Counted from the first letter of the stretch, positions 1 to 8,030 are shown. The stretch: 64,000 nucleotides of DNA from Ignavibacteria bacterium (GCA_016716125.1 JADJWZ010000002.1:62001-126000); one strand, 5' to 3'. Notes: generated by a model from the letters alone, not told the origin. Translations and numbers: made by a program.

Positions 1-72
1 CCCGGCTTTAAAGAAAGCGACATGGTTGTTCCGATGATTGAAAAATTCCTTGACAAAGAACCAATAAAATAA
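1..72 (+). CDS. C-terminal fragment of an unidentified protein
   Basis: Frame 1 is open from the window edge to a TAA at 70-72 and gives 23 residues ending in MIEKFLDKEPIK. The acidic, helical tail would fit the last helix of an alpha/beta hydrolase or a similar small enzyme, but this is too little to name a family. An attC-like fold follows it (see 96-247). Confidence 0.5.
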   Translation, partial: PGFKESDMVVPMIEKFLDKEPIK

Positions 73-95
73 TGCTGCCGGCACTAACGAAAGAG

Positions 96-247
96 TATAA
101 CGAACCGCTTACATAAGTATAGCAATACGACAGGTGATGCGCTTCCCGACACATTTGTGTTTAAACAAACAGCAGCGCATCTAATGAACTTTGTATTAAA
201 ATGCCGCCACTTGGTAAAGCCCAAAAACGTCAGCGGTCATTGTTATA
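96..247 (+). other. attC-like imperfect palindrome (candidate integron recombination site)
   Basis: TATAAC (96-101) and ACCGCT (104-109) are mirrored by AGCGGT (232-237) and GTTATA (242-247), with spacers of 2 and 4 bases. An inner stem, GATGCGCT (136-143) with AGCGCATC (174-181), closes the middle. The order R''-spacer-L''...L'-spacer-R' with a variable central stem is the architecture of integron attC sites. The outer boxes deviate from the RYYYAAC/GTTRRRY consensus and much of the interior does not pair. The site lies between a gene end (72) and a gene start (281), as a cassette site would. No integrase is in the window. Confidence 0.33.
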
Positions 248-280
248 AAAGACAAATCATTTTTTAACGATATCAACATT

Positions 281-844
281 ATGAAAAACGAAAATACTCA
301 AACAGAAATTAAAGACCATATCCGGGAATTAATTGATCAGCAAATCCGTGCAGTTCGTGATAAGAATATTGATCAGGCTTTGAACAATTATGATAAGGAT
401 GTCCTGTCATTCGATGTAGTAGACCCGTTACAATTTACCGGAAAAGATGCGATAAGAAAAAGATTGGAAGAGTGGTTCACATCGTTTCAAGGACCTGTCG
501 AAAATGAGATCAGCGATCTCAAGATAGAATTATCCGGGAATGCAGCATTTTGTTCCAGGCTGAACCACGTGAACGCAGTAAAAGCTGACGGCGGGAAATT
601 AGATATGTGGTGGCGTGAAACAACTTGCTTTAAGAAAAAGGATGTCCGTTGGTTGATCACGCATGTTCATAGCTCAGTACCATTTAATACCCAAAATGGT
701 AAAGCTTCTCTTACTCTAAAGCCGTCCACTACTTTGGAAGATATTGCAATCACAAACAGGAAAGAAAAAAGACGTCACTTCTTATTAAAAAATATTTTGC
801 CGCTTATGAGTCACATGACAGGAATACAATCGACGAACTATTGA
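281..844 (+). CDS. SnoaL-like / DUF4440-type NTF2-fold protein
   Basis: A 187-residue protein. Residues 10-145 have the NTF2-like (SnoaL/DUF4440) pattern: a helical N-terminus (RELIDQQIRAVRDKNIDQAL), a DVLSFDVVDPL strand, a GKDAIRKRLEEWF helix and strands ending in WLITHVHSSVPF...LTLKP. The family includes small-molecule-binding proteins and polyketide cyclase-like enzymes; the substrate cannot be predicted. Members usually stop soon after the final LKP, so the last 40 or so residues look like out-of-frame read-through. The +1 frame over the same bases encodes the start of a second NTF2-like domain (see 841-1113), which suggests a one-base indel near 770-790. Confidence 0.75.
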   Translation: MKNENTQTEIKDHIRELIDQQIRAVRDKNIDQALNNYDKDVLSFDVVDPLQFTGKDAIRKRLEEWFTSFQGPVENEISDLKIELSGNAAFCSRLNHVNAVKADGGKLDMWWRETTCFKKKDVRWLITHVHSSVPFNTQNGKASLTLKPSTTLEDIAITNRKEKRRHFLLKNILPLMSHMTGIQSTNY

Positions 845-1113
845 GTGATGATTTTAGGTTCAGCAGCCCCGACGACCCTGATATTGATAAGGCAGCCTAT
901 TTCACGAAGTGCTGGCCGTTTAGTGAAAAGGCAAAATTTTACAAAATCGAAAAACTTATTGAGGAAGATGATGAAGCTTTTGTTCTATATGAATGTGAAA
1001 CTAACACAGGAATTAAGTTTAAGAACACGGAATTTTTTAAAATGAAAGCAAACAAGATAAATAAAGTAGAGGTTTACTATGGTTCTCTGCCGAACAATGA
1101 TTTTGAACCATGA
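841..1113 (+). pseudogene. second SnoaL-like NTF2-fold domain, 5' end lost or frameshifted
   Basis: The open frame has only a TTG at 841, but its homology begins upstream. From 782 it reads IKKYFAAYESHDRNTIDELL and runs straight into SDDFRFSSPDDPD, the usual opening of an NTF2-like/SnoaL domain. No ATG, GTG or TTG in this frame lies before that segment until the stop at 700. It is therefore either the second half of a two-domain protein broken by an indel in the A-rich stretch near 770-790, or a decayed separate gene. The last residues (DFEP) and the stop codon lie inside a dispersed palindromic repeat arm (1100-1146), so the 3' end may also be secondary. Confidence 0.6.
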
Positions 1114-1146
1114 TTAAAGGATTGAGGGATTGGCGTGATATTTGAA
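1100..1146 (+). repeat. left arm of a dispersed palindromic repeat
   Basis: The arm begins TTTTGAACCATGATTAAAGG and continues into a GATTGAGGGATTGGCGTGAT-like stretch. The same wording recurs at about 1313-1348 (TTTGAACCAAGGATTGC) and 2808-2830 (TTTGAACCATGAGTAAAG), and inverted at 2288-2306 and 2876-2896. It overlaps the end of the preceding open frame. Confidence 0.55.
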
Positions 1147-1154
1147 TTTTAAAC

Positions 1155-1214
1155 GTTGAGTCCTCCCGATAGATTTATATTTACATTAAAGTGCAATTAT
1201 GGGAGTGACTCAAC
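1155..1214 (+). repeat. 60-bp hairpin repeat, copy 1
   Basis: Begins GTTGAGTCCTCCC and ends GGGAGTGACTCAAC, so the ends pair around a loop of about 30 bases containing TACATTAAAGTGCAATTAT. A second copy follows directly at 1226-1286. Nothing in it is coding. It resembles REP/BIME-type intergenic elements in architecture, but no family assignment can be made from the sequence. Confidence 0.7.
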
Positions 1215-1225
1215 TGGAACGGAAC

Positions 1226-1286
1226 GTTGAGTCCTCCCGATAGATTTATTCTTACATTAAATTGCAATTATGGGAGAGAACTCAAC
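1226..1286 (+). repeat. 61-bp hairpin repeat, copy 2
   Basis: Nearly identical to 1155-1214, with the same GTTGAGTCCTCCC left arm and a right arm GGGAGAGAACTCAAC that has one extra base. The copies are separated by 11 bases. The 1114-1428 gap otherwise contains only two partial arms of the TTTGAACC repeat and the leader of the SDR gene; no gene is seen in it. Confidence 0.7.
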
Positions 1287-1428
1287 TTGAACAGAAAGGG
1301 GTTGACGTGATTATTTGAACCAAGGATTGCAGGATTGTTATGATTCTTCCTCATATTTGCAGCAGAAACAGAGACACCATTTAAATATATTACATTAATA
1401 ATTTTTACAATTTAAACCACACAGCACA

Positions 1429-2181
1429 ATGAAAAATTTAGAAAACAAAGTAGCAGTTATAACCGGAGGCGGTTCAGGTATTGGAAAAGCCATAGCAATA
1501 TTGTATGCATCAGAAGGAGCAAAAATTGTTGTTTCTGATATTGATGAAAAAGGCGGTGAAGAAACTGTATCTGAAATAAAAGCAAATGGCGGTGATGCGA
1601 AATTTATTAAAGCGGATACTTCAAGACCGGATGACAGTAAGAATGCGGCCGAGCAGGCAGTTAAACAATTCGGCGGTCTGCACATTGCAGTAAATAACGC
1701 CGGAATAGGCGGTCCTTTAAAACCCACCGGTGAATATCCGATTGACGGCTGGGACAAAACAATTGCAATAAATCTTTCAGGAGTATTTTACGGGATGCGT
1801 TATCAGATACCGGCAATGCTTTCGTCAGGCGGTGGAAGTATTGTAAATGTTGCGTCAATTCTGGGCAAAGTAGGAACGCCAAATTCCTGTGCTTATGTAG
1901 CTTCAAAGCATGGTATTATAGGACTTACCGAAGCAGCAGCGTTAGAGTATGCTAAACAAAATATCCGTATAAATTCAATCGGACCGGGATATATACTGAC
2001 GCCTTTACTCACCAATACACTGGATGATGCTACGATGAAAGGTCTGGCAGGACTGCATCCAATGGGAAGACTAGGAACTTGTGAAGAAGTAGCGGAACTG
2101 GCATTGTGGCTGAATTCAGACAAGGCTTCATTTGTCACCGGTGCATACTTCAACGTAGACGGCGGGTACCTTGCTCAGTAA
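1429..2181 (+). CDS. short-chain dehydrogenase/reductase (SDR)
   Basis: A 250-residue classical SDR of full length. The Rossmann glycine motif is TGGGSGIGKA (12-21), Asp37 at the end of beta-2 favours NAD(H), NNAG is at 89-92, and the catalytic set is Ser143, Tyr156 and Lys160 (YVASK). The C-terminus closes with SFVTGAYFNVDGGYLAQ, the family signature. These enzymes reduce ketones or oxidise alcohols in the cytoplasm; this subgroup is often annotated glucose-1- or 3-oxoacyl-ACP-like dehydrogenase, and the substrate is open. It stands alone between repeat-rich gaps and starts at an ATG without a clear Shine-Dalgarno sequence. Confidence 0.93.
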   Translation: MKNLENKVAVITGGGSGIGKAIAILYASEGAKIVVSDIDEKGGEETVSEIKANGGDAKFIKADTSRPDDSKNAAEQAVKQFGGLHIAVNNAGIGGPLKPTGEYPIDGWDKTIAINLSGVFYGMRYQIPAMLSSGGGSIVNVASILGKVGTPNSCAYVASKHGIIGLTEAAALEYAKQNIRINSIGPGYILTPLLTNTLDDATMKGLAGLHPMGRLGTCEEVAELALWLNSDKASFVTGAYFNVDGGYLAQ

Positions 2182-2213
2182 GCAGCGTTCAAGAATTTAG
2201 AGTGAGATTAATT

Positions 2214-2240
2214 GAACCGGTAAAAAATTGTGACCGGTTC
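2214..2240 (+). terminator. perfect 8-bp inverted repeat after the SDR gene
   Basis: GAACCGGT (2214-2221) pairs with ACCGGTTC (2233-2240) across 11 bases. It sits 32 bases after the SDR stop but has no T-run, so it is only a weak terminator candidate. A repeat-derived hairpin is equally possible. Confidence 0.4.
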
Positions 2241-2352
2241 GAATCGTTAAGACAATTCTTAAAATAAAAAATTAAGCAATCGAGAAATTCTTTAATCAAG
2301 GTTCAGACAATTAAAATTAAACATCTATTAATTAAACCTAATAATAAAAAAA

Positions 2353-2769
2353 ATGAAACAAATTTTTCTCAACTTACCGGTCGAAAATATAGAAAGGTCA
2401 ATGAATTTCTACACTCAGTTAGGATTTACAATCAATCCTCTCTTTACTGATGACGATCAAAAGTGCATGGTATGGAGCGATGAAATTTATATAATGCTTA
2501 TGCCGCGTGAAGTATTCACAAAATACAGCGGAAAAAGTATACCTGATTCAAAAAACTATGAAGCTGCAAATTTTACTCTTCCTGTAGAAAGCCCTGACAG
2601 AGTTAACGAAATGGTTGAAAGCGGATTAAAAGCCGGCGGTACAGAACCGGTCCCAATGAAAGATCACGGCTTTATGCAGTTGAGAAAACTTGCAGATCCT
2701 GACGGACATACCTGGGATATAATTTATCTGGATTTAGATAAATTCCGAAAAGTAAAATATAATAGTTAA
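2353..2769 (+). CDS. VOC (glyoxalase/bleomycin-resistance fold) protein
   Basis: A 138-residue protein with two beta-alpha-beta-beta-beta modules. The first is IFLNLPVENIERSMNFYTQLGF (2-23) and the second begins near ANFTLPVESPDRVNEMV (78-94). The end, ADPDGHTWDIIYLD, is the usual VOC metal-site strand. The 'extradiol dioxygenase-like / glyoxalase' label is the normal one for such stand-alone proteins; the reaction is unknown. Asn7 occupies the place of the usual first metal ligand (His or Gln), which makes glyoxalase I activity unlikely. Confidence 0.85.
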   Translation: MKQIFLNLPVENIERSMNFYTQLGFTINPLFTDDDQKCMVWSDEIYIMLMPREVFTKYSGKSIPDSKNYEAANFTLPVESPDRVNEMVESGLKAGGTEPVPMKDHGFMQLRKLADPDGHTWDIIYLDLDKFRKVKYNS

Positions 2770-2807
2770 ATATCCTGTTAGTAACATTTTGAATTGTCAT
2801 GATTATG

Positions 2808-2896
2808 TTTTGAACCATGAGTAAAGATTATGAGGTTAGCATGATTATAAAACATTGAAATCAAGAAATCAGGCAGAACCTTTAATCAAGGTTCAG
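2808..2896 (+). repeat. complete palindromic copy of the TTTGAACC repeat
   Basis: The left arm TTTGAACCATGAGTAAAG and right arm CTTTAATCAAGGTTCAGA are imperfect reverse complements enclosing an AT-rich core. A right arm with identical wording (CTTTAATCAAGGTTCAGA) also ends the gap before the VOC gene (about 2289-2306). The element lies wholly between genes and encodes nothing. Confidence 0.6.
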
Positions 2897-2944
2897 AAAA
2901 TTGTGATTGAGTCTTAATAAAAAATTTTTTAAAATAAAAAATAA

Positions 2945-3214
2945 ATGTTTACACTTGAACAAATTAAGTCGGCTCACAGCAAAGTGAGATCCGGCGCTGA
3001 CTTTCCTGCATACATTCAGGAAATTAAAAAATCAGGAGTGACTAATTATGATTCTTTTGTATCGGACGGTCATATTGATTATTACGGAGCAGATGATTTT
3101 AAAATATCAAGTCCCGGGAAATATGAAGAAATGAAAATTGCTGACGATTCAGACATTGAACAGTTTAAAGCTGACATCAAAGCGCATCAGGAAAAAATAT
3201 TAAAGATCATTTAA
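2945..3214 (+). CDS. DUF1398-family protein, short form
   Basis: MFTLEQIKSAHSKVRSGADF followed by a YIQEIKKSGV helix and a DGHIDYYGADDF strand is diagnostic of DUF1398 (YbcV-like, sometimes labelled phage envelope protein). Family members known to me are about 125-135 residues, with a conserved Cys-containing second half after the IKAHQ helix. Here the protein ends 6 residues after HQ (EKILKII), at residue 89. The next gene starts 17 bases on, so there is no room for the missing half. It could be a functional minimal version or a truncated gene. Confidence 0.75.
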   Translation: MFTLEQIKSAHSKVRSGADFPAYIQEIKKSGVTNYDSFVSDGHIDYYGADDFKISSPGKYEEMKIADDSDIEQFKADIKAHQEKILKII

Positions 3215-3231
3215 ATTAAACCAAAATATTT

Positions 3232-4146
3232 ATGAAAAATTTTATCATCGTATATTTTTTTATAGTACTGTCTGCGAGTCTTTCCGCCGGCAATACGGTC
3301 AATGAAAATAATCTTTCGGATGACCCGCAAACAGAGGTAATGCTTCTCAGTGTTTACCATTTTGATAATCCGGGAAAGGATAAATATAATCTGAAACTTG
3401 ACGATTATTTCAGCGAGAAAAGACAGCAGGAGATCAATGAAGTTGTAAGTCTGCTTGCGAAATTCAATCCTAACAAAATATTCATAGAGCTAAGACCAGA
3501 GTCGCAAAGAAAAATTGACAGTCTTTATCAGGCATATTTAACTGACAAATTAAATTTAAAAGACCTGGATGCCGGAAGAAATGAGATTTACCAAATCGGC
3601 TTTAAGCTTGCCAAAATGCTGGGTCTCAAAAATTTGGATTGCGTTGATGCAAACGGAAACTGGCTGGGTCCTTATGCAGATTTTATTGCGGATACTTTAA
3701 AGCTGGCATATTATAATGATGAGGAAATAAAATCTGAAGCAGATATGAAATCACGCAATGAGAGATTCAGCACAAACACCGTGAAAGAAAACCTTATATA
3801 TACAAATCTGTCTGAAAACATTTCGGAAAATCACCGCTATTACATCGATGTCGCTATGCGTGTAAAGGATACCGTCGGATTATATTTAAAATATCAGGAA
3901 GCAACTCAGGTAATAGATGATAACGAATACCTGATGAGATCTTTCGATTTCAATAATATAGGAGTTGAGATGGTAGCTGAATGGTATAAGAGAAATTTTT
4001 TTATTTACAGAAATATTCTTGAAAAATCAGTCAGCGGTGATAAGATACTGATAATATTCGGGCAGGGACACATTCCTATTTTAACCGATTTGCTGAAAGA
4101 TAATCCGAAGTATAAAGTAGTAATGCCGCTGGATTATTTGAAATAA
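3232..4146 (+). CDS. secreted DUF5694 / TraB-GumN-like protein
   Basis: 304 residues with a signal peptide (1-20, hydrophobic FIIVYFFIVLSASLSAG). The mature part starts with EVMLLSVYHFDNPG, an FDNP motif typical of DUF5694, followed by NKIFIELRPE. It ends with a GQGHIPIL motif that matches the glycine-histidine motif of the TraB/GumN superfamily. These are proposed metal-dependent hydrolases of the erythromycin-esterase/TIKI type. The enzyme probably acts in the periplasm; its target is unknown. It lies 17 bases after the DUF1398 gene, possibly in the same transcript. Confidence 0.75.
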   Translation: MKNFIIVYFFIVLSASLSAGNTVNENNLSDDPQTEVMLLSVYHFDNPGKDKYNLKLDDYFSEKRQQEINEVVSLLAKFNPNKIFIELRPESQRKIDSLYQAYLTDKLNLKDLDAGRNEIYQIGFKLAKMLGLKNLDCVDANGNWLGPYADFIADTLKLAYYNDEEIKSEADMKSRNERFSTNTVKENLIYTNLSENISENHRYYIDVAMRVKDTVGLYLKYQEATQVIDDNEYLMRSFDFNNIGVEMVAEWYKRNFFIYRNILEKSVSGDKILIIFGQGHIPILTDLLKDNPKYKVVMPLDYLK

Positions 4147-4299
4147 TGTCATTTGTATTTGATAGCTGCTGTGCGGTGCGTGTTTCTTCATTAGACAAAT
4201 CCGCGGTCTTAATATGAGTAACTCGTAATAAAATACAATCAAAAATATATCTGTTGTTACTATACTTAATCAGGATTTCATATTCAGTTTATTAATCAA

Positions 4300-5121
4300 A
4301 TGAAGCAGGTTAAAATCAATGGAGCAGAAATTAACTATACAGATCACGGTAGCGGTGAACCGATAGTATTTGTACATGGAGTGTTAGAAGATTACAGAAC
4401 ATGGGAAGCACAGACAAACAGATTTTCCAAAAACTACAGAGTAATTTCTTACAGCAGAAGATTCAATTTTCCAAATAAGAATACAGAACAAAATAATAAT
4501 TTTTCTGCAATAACTGAATCAGAAGATCTTGCTGAATTTATTAAACAACTGAAACCGGGACCGGTTCATTTAACCGGACATTCTTTTGGCGGACTTATTT
4601 CTCTTTTTTTAACAAAGAAATATCCTGAGCTTGTTCAGACATTAACCTTATCAGAACCTGCGTTAATTAGCTGGCTGCCCCGGCTGAAAGACGGGAAAAT
4701 TCTATATAAAAATTTTTATGATCAGTTATGGAATCCAGTCAAACAGGCATTTGAAGTTAATGACACTCAGACTGTTTTGAAACATATATTAAAATATTTT
4801 GCCGGGGAAGACATTATAGAAACGCTGCCGGATGAAGTTAAAACTCAATTCCTGGTTAATATTCCGGAATGGCATGCAGTTGTATATTCCTCTGATCCAT
4901 TTTCAGATTTTAAGAAAGAATACTTTGAAGAAATTAAGGTTCCGGTACTTCTGTTGTCAGGAGGTCAGACCTTGCCTATAATAAAACTTACGAACAAAGA
5001 ATTAAGAAATACTTTGCCTGATGCTAAGAGCTACCATTTAGCAGAAGGTACGCACGACTACTGGATAACAAACCCCGCTGAAATGGGTGATGCAGTTTTG
5101 AAATTTCTCCGGTCAGTTTAG
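4300..5121 (+). CDS. alpha/beta-hydrolase fold protein
   Basis: 273 residues. The oxyanion-hole HG is at 26-27, the nucleophile elbow GHSFGG places Ser95, and a C-terminal His252 sits in EGTHDYW. The expected acid falls in the LLLSGGQT region, but no Asp stands at the canonical place, so activity is uncertain. The class covers esterases, epoxide hydrolases and haloperoxidase-like enzymes. It stands alone with a 150-base upstream gap. Confidence 0.88.
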   Translation: MKQVKINGAEINYTDHGSGEPIVFVHGVLEDYRTWEAQTNRFSKNYRVISYSRRFNFPNKNTEQNNNFSAITESEDLAEFIKQLKPGPVHLTGHSFGGLISLFLTKKYPELVQTLTLSEPALISWLPRLKDGKILYKNFYDQLWNPVKQAFEVNDTQTVLKHILKYFAGEDIIETLPDEVKTQFLVNIPEWHAVVYSSDPFSDFKKEYFEEIKVPVLLLSGGQTLPIIKLTNKELRNTLPDAKSYHLAEGTHDYWITNPAEMGDAVLKFLRSV

Positions 5122-5178
5122 CGTACAAAGCTAACTTTAATAAATCAACTTTATTAAATAATAACAACTAACACTAAC

Positions 5179-5529
5179 ATGGATAATACAAGAGTTTACA
5201 AAATGTCTTTAGCCGGTGTGTATCCGCACTATGTACAAAAGGCGGAGAAAAAGGGACGGACAAAAGAAGAAGTAGATGCCATTATTTTCTGGCTGACAGG
5301 ATATAATAAAAAAACACTGCAGCAGCAGATAGACACGAAAGTAGATTTTGAAACTTTCTTTGCACAGGCTCCGCAGTTAAATCCAAATGTTTCAAAGATT
5401 ACCGGAGTAATTTGCGGATACAGAGTGGAAGAAATAGAAGATAAACTCATGCAGAAGATTCGCTACTTAGATAAGCTAATTGATGAATTGGCGAAAGGGA
5501 AAACAATGGAAAAAATTTTAAGAAAGTAA
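5179..5529 (+). CDS. DUF2200 domain protein
   Basis: A 116-residue cytosolic protein matching DUF2200 over its whole length: [20 protein letters not shown], then [15 protein letters not shown], a long [19 protein letters not shown] stretch, and a Lys-rich amphipathic C-terminal helix that ends the family. The biochemical role of the family is unknown; it occurs sporadically, often beside other small stress genes as here. It sits 57 bases after the hydrolase. Confidence 0.85.
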   Translation: MDNTRVYKMSLAGVYPHYVQKAEKKGRTKEEVDAIIFWLTGYNKKTLQQQIDTKVDFETFFAQAPQLNPNVSKITGVICGYRVEEIEDKLMQKIRYLDKLIDELAKGKTMEKILRK

Positions 5530-5672
5530 GTAGAATCATTTTTGAAAACTGCAAAAAGTTTTTCTGAATTCTTCTGTTAAGAGACAACAGTGTAACATTC
5601 CAATGGTAATTCATTACTGCAAACTTATTATTAATTTTCAAAGTATACCGATTCGCTGCAAATTGAAGCACA

Positions 5673-6173
5673 ATGGAAGAAAGACCAAAAATAAAAATAG
5701 AGCTTTCAATATCTGATAAGATTTTTGAATTATTAGGCTGGCTGTCAATTATTGCAATATGGAGTTTGACAGTTTTGAATTACACAAACTTACCTGACAT
5801 AATACCGACGCATTATAATGAAGCAGGGCAGGCGGATGGTTTTGGAGATAAAAAATCTATTTTAACTTTGCCAGTTGTTGCGACAATAATATTCGCAGGT
5901 TTGACGATACTCAATAAGTATCCGCACATTTTTAATTATCTGACAAAGATTACAATGAACAATGCTTTGAAACAATATACTAATGCGACCAGAATGATCA
6001 GATTTCTGAAATTAATTATAGTAAATATTTTCGGACTGATTGCTTTCAAAACAATTCAGTATGCAAGCGGTCAGACGGAAGGACTCGGGATTTGGTTTTT
6101 ACCAATAGTATCGGGGCTGATCTTGATTCCGCTGATATACTTTATAATTAAATCTTTGAAGACAGAAAATTGA
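5673..6173 (+). CDS. DUF1648 membrane protein (SdpI-like N-module)
   Basis: 166 residues with four predicted membrane segments (about 17-38, 62-80, 108-128, 137-160). The loop LPDIIPTHYNEAGQADGFGD is the DUF1648 signature shared with the SdpI immunity/signalling family. It lacks the additional SdpI repeat, so a sensor or immunity role is only a guess. It is an inner-membrane protein. Confidence 0.85.
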   Translation: MEERPKIKIELSISDKIFELLGWLSIIAIWSLTVLNYTNLPDIIPTHYNEAGQADGFGDKKSILTLPVVATIIFAGLTILNKYPHIFNYLTKITMNNALKQYTNATRMIRFLKLIIVNIFGLIAFKTIQYASGQTEGLGIWFLPIVSGLILIPLIYFIIKSLKTEN

Positions 6174-6238
6174 AGGAATAATCACAATGAAATATTTATT
6201 TATATAATTTTAAAACGGAAAATATAATTAAAAATTAT

Positions 6239-7013
6239 ATGCCTAAATCAAAAACTATAATTCTCATTCACGGTAACTTTGTGAATAATACAAGCTGGGC
6301 GGACTGGAAAAGCCATTATGAACAAAAAGGATATACAGTTTACACACCTGCAAACCCGGGTCACGAAGGAAGTCCGGCAGGTTTGAGAAGCAAAGTTCAT
6401 CCTGATCTTAGTAAAACAGGATTTATAGATGTAGTTAATAATATTGCAAAACTAATCGACAGTTTACCTGAGAAACCCTTGATCATAGGACATTCAATGG
6501 CAGGCATGGCTGCAATGAAACTTCTTGAAATGGGGAAAGCCGCAGCGGCAGTGAGCATTAACGGCGCTCCGCCAAAGAATGTATTTCCCTCCGTCTAAAA
6601 CGTTAACATCAGTATTACCTGCATTTGGATTTTTCTCCGGTAAGGAATATTATATGGGCAGCCGTGAATGGTATGACAAATGTTTTTTTAATACATTGCC
6701 TGAAAAAGAAAGATCAGCTGCTTTTGAAAAAATAGCTGTACCGGAAAGTTTTAAAGTAAGCAGGCAGCTTGTACTGAACTCTTTTTCTATCATTGACTTC
6801 AGTAAGCCTCACGAACCGATCTTGTTTATTGGCGGCGGAAAGGATAACATTTTTCCAAAGTCTCTTACAAAAACTATTGCAGCCAAATACAAAGACAAAA
6901 AAAGCCGGGTTGATCTTAAGATATTTGAAAATAAAAGTCACTATATTTGCGGAGAGAAGGGATGGGAAAATGTTGCAGATTTTGTAATAGAATGGTATGA
7001 GTCATTAAATTAA
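6239..7013 (+). pseudogene. alpha/beta-hydrolase interrupted by a one-base frameshift
   Basis: The first frame (6239-6598) gives IILIHGNFVNNTSW and the nucleophile motif GHSMAG, then stops after GAPPKNVFPSV. The next frame resumes with FPPSKTLTSVLPAFG and carries the C-terminal half (PILFIGGGKDNIFP acid strand; FENKSHYICGEKGW with the His) to 7013. Removing one base in TTTCCC (6584-6589) restores a 257-residue protein of normal family length, similar to the 'alpha/beta hydrolase, lysophospholipase-like' enzymes. Both halves look unmutated, so the frameshift is either recent or a sequencing error. Confidence 0.85.
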
Positions 7014-7082
7014 TTCTCCCTAAAGTACTTTCAAAATAAATAGAGTTTTGCTATTGTTGTGTAAATAATAAAAAGTACTTAT

Positions 7083-7406
7083 ATGACAAATAAAACATAT
7101 ACATTATCCGAAATGAAGGACAAGTATATCGGCAGAACCGGAACAAAAATTCGTGACGAATACGAATATGAACTTCGCATGGACATTTTAGGCAGAATGA
7201 TAAAAACTGCAAGACAGGAACGTAAACTGACACAGGAAGAACTTGGAAAACTTATAGGAGTTCAGAAAGCTCAAATCTCAAAACTTGAGAGCAGTGCAAA
7301 CAGCGCAACGATTGACACTGTCTTAAAAGTTTTCAAAGCATTAAAAGCAGAAATAAATTTTAATGTTAAACTTGAAGACAATTTTGTAAAACTTATCAGA
7401 CATTGA
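7083..7406 (+). CDS. XRE-family HTH regulator (HigA-like, orphan)
   Basis: 107 residues. A helix-turn-helix domain at about 36-92 (MIKTARQERKLTQEELGKLI, then VQKAQISKLESS as the recognition helix) is followed by a short C-terminal strand (INFNVKLED). The N-terminal 30 residues (MKDKYIGRTGTKIRDEYEYEL) resemble antitoxin N-termini of HigBA/MqsRA-like modules. The 69-base gap upstream has no toxin, and the next gene downstream is an SRPBCC protein. It may be a solitary antitoxin or an ordinary repressor of neighbours. Confidence 0.85.
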   Translation: MTNKTYTLSEMKDKYIGRTGTKIRDEYEYELRMDILGRMIKTARQERKLTQEELGKLIGVQKAQISKLESSANSATIDTVLKVFKALKAEINFNVKLEDNFVKLIRH

Positions 7407-7616
7407 AAATTAATCATTAAAATTTATAAGTGAACTGAGTATCGCTTAACTTTCACACACGGTCAAAACGATTTCATGAAATTACTATCTTATAATAAAT
7501 TGAATTTAAAATATTTTAAATAATTATATAGCATAGTTGTAATCTGACAGAGCAGATATACAAACCGAACAGGAGAAAGAAATAAAGCATACTTCAAAAA
7601 TTAATTAAATAAAAAA

Positions 7617-8030
7617 ATGAGAGATAAGATCACAGTTACTGCAAACGTAAATGCAGATGCAAAAAAAGTTTGGGATTATTATGTTAAACCTGAATACATT
7701 ACAAAATGGAATTTCGCAGATCCTTCATGGTGTTGTCCGTCCGCTACAAATGACATGCGGCCGGGAGGAAAATATTCCGCCAGAATGGAAGCAAGAGACG
7801 GCAGTTTCGGTTTTGATTTTGAAGGCATTTATGATGAAATTACTGAAGGAGAAAAATTCACATTTACGCTTGGAGACGGAAGGGAAGTAAATGTAAACTT
7901 TAAAGATGAAAAAGGTTCGACAGAAGTTAAAGTTACATTCGATCCTGAAAAACAAAATTCCATTGAAATGCAAAGAGACGGCTGGCAGGCAATTTTAAAC
8001 AACTTCAAAAAATTTACTGAAGAAAACTAA
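7617..8030 (+). CDS. SRPBCC / AHSA1-like domain protein
   Basis: 137 residues spanning one START-like domain. ITVTANVNADAKKVWDYYVKPE and ITKWNFADPSWCCPSA open it, MRPGGKYSARMEARDGSF forms the first hairpin, and the closing helix is GWQAILNNFKKF. The Hsp90-activator-homology (AHSA1) subfamily binds hydrophobic ligands; members in bacteria are usually small detoxification or regulatory proteins. Upstream lies 210 bp without a recognisable gene or strong promoter. Confidence 0.88.
   Translation: MRDKITVTANVNADAKKVWDYYVKPEYITKWNFADPSWCCPSATNDMRPGGKYSARMEARDGSFGFDFEGIYDEITEGEKFTFTLGDGREVNVNFKDEKGSTEVKVTFDPEKQNSIEMQRDGWQAILNNFKKFTEEN

Noticed and set aside
1395..1757. Antisense open frame over the SDR gene and many similar minus-strand frames across the ribosomal block
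   Set aside because: They mirror strongly coding genes, have Ser/Phe/Leu-rich shadow composition and lack ribosome-binding sites or family motifs.
7083..7406. Toxin-antitoxin pair around the XRE regulator
   Set aside because: No HigB/RelE-like open frame exists on either side; the neighbours are a hydrolase and an SRPBCC protein.
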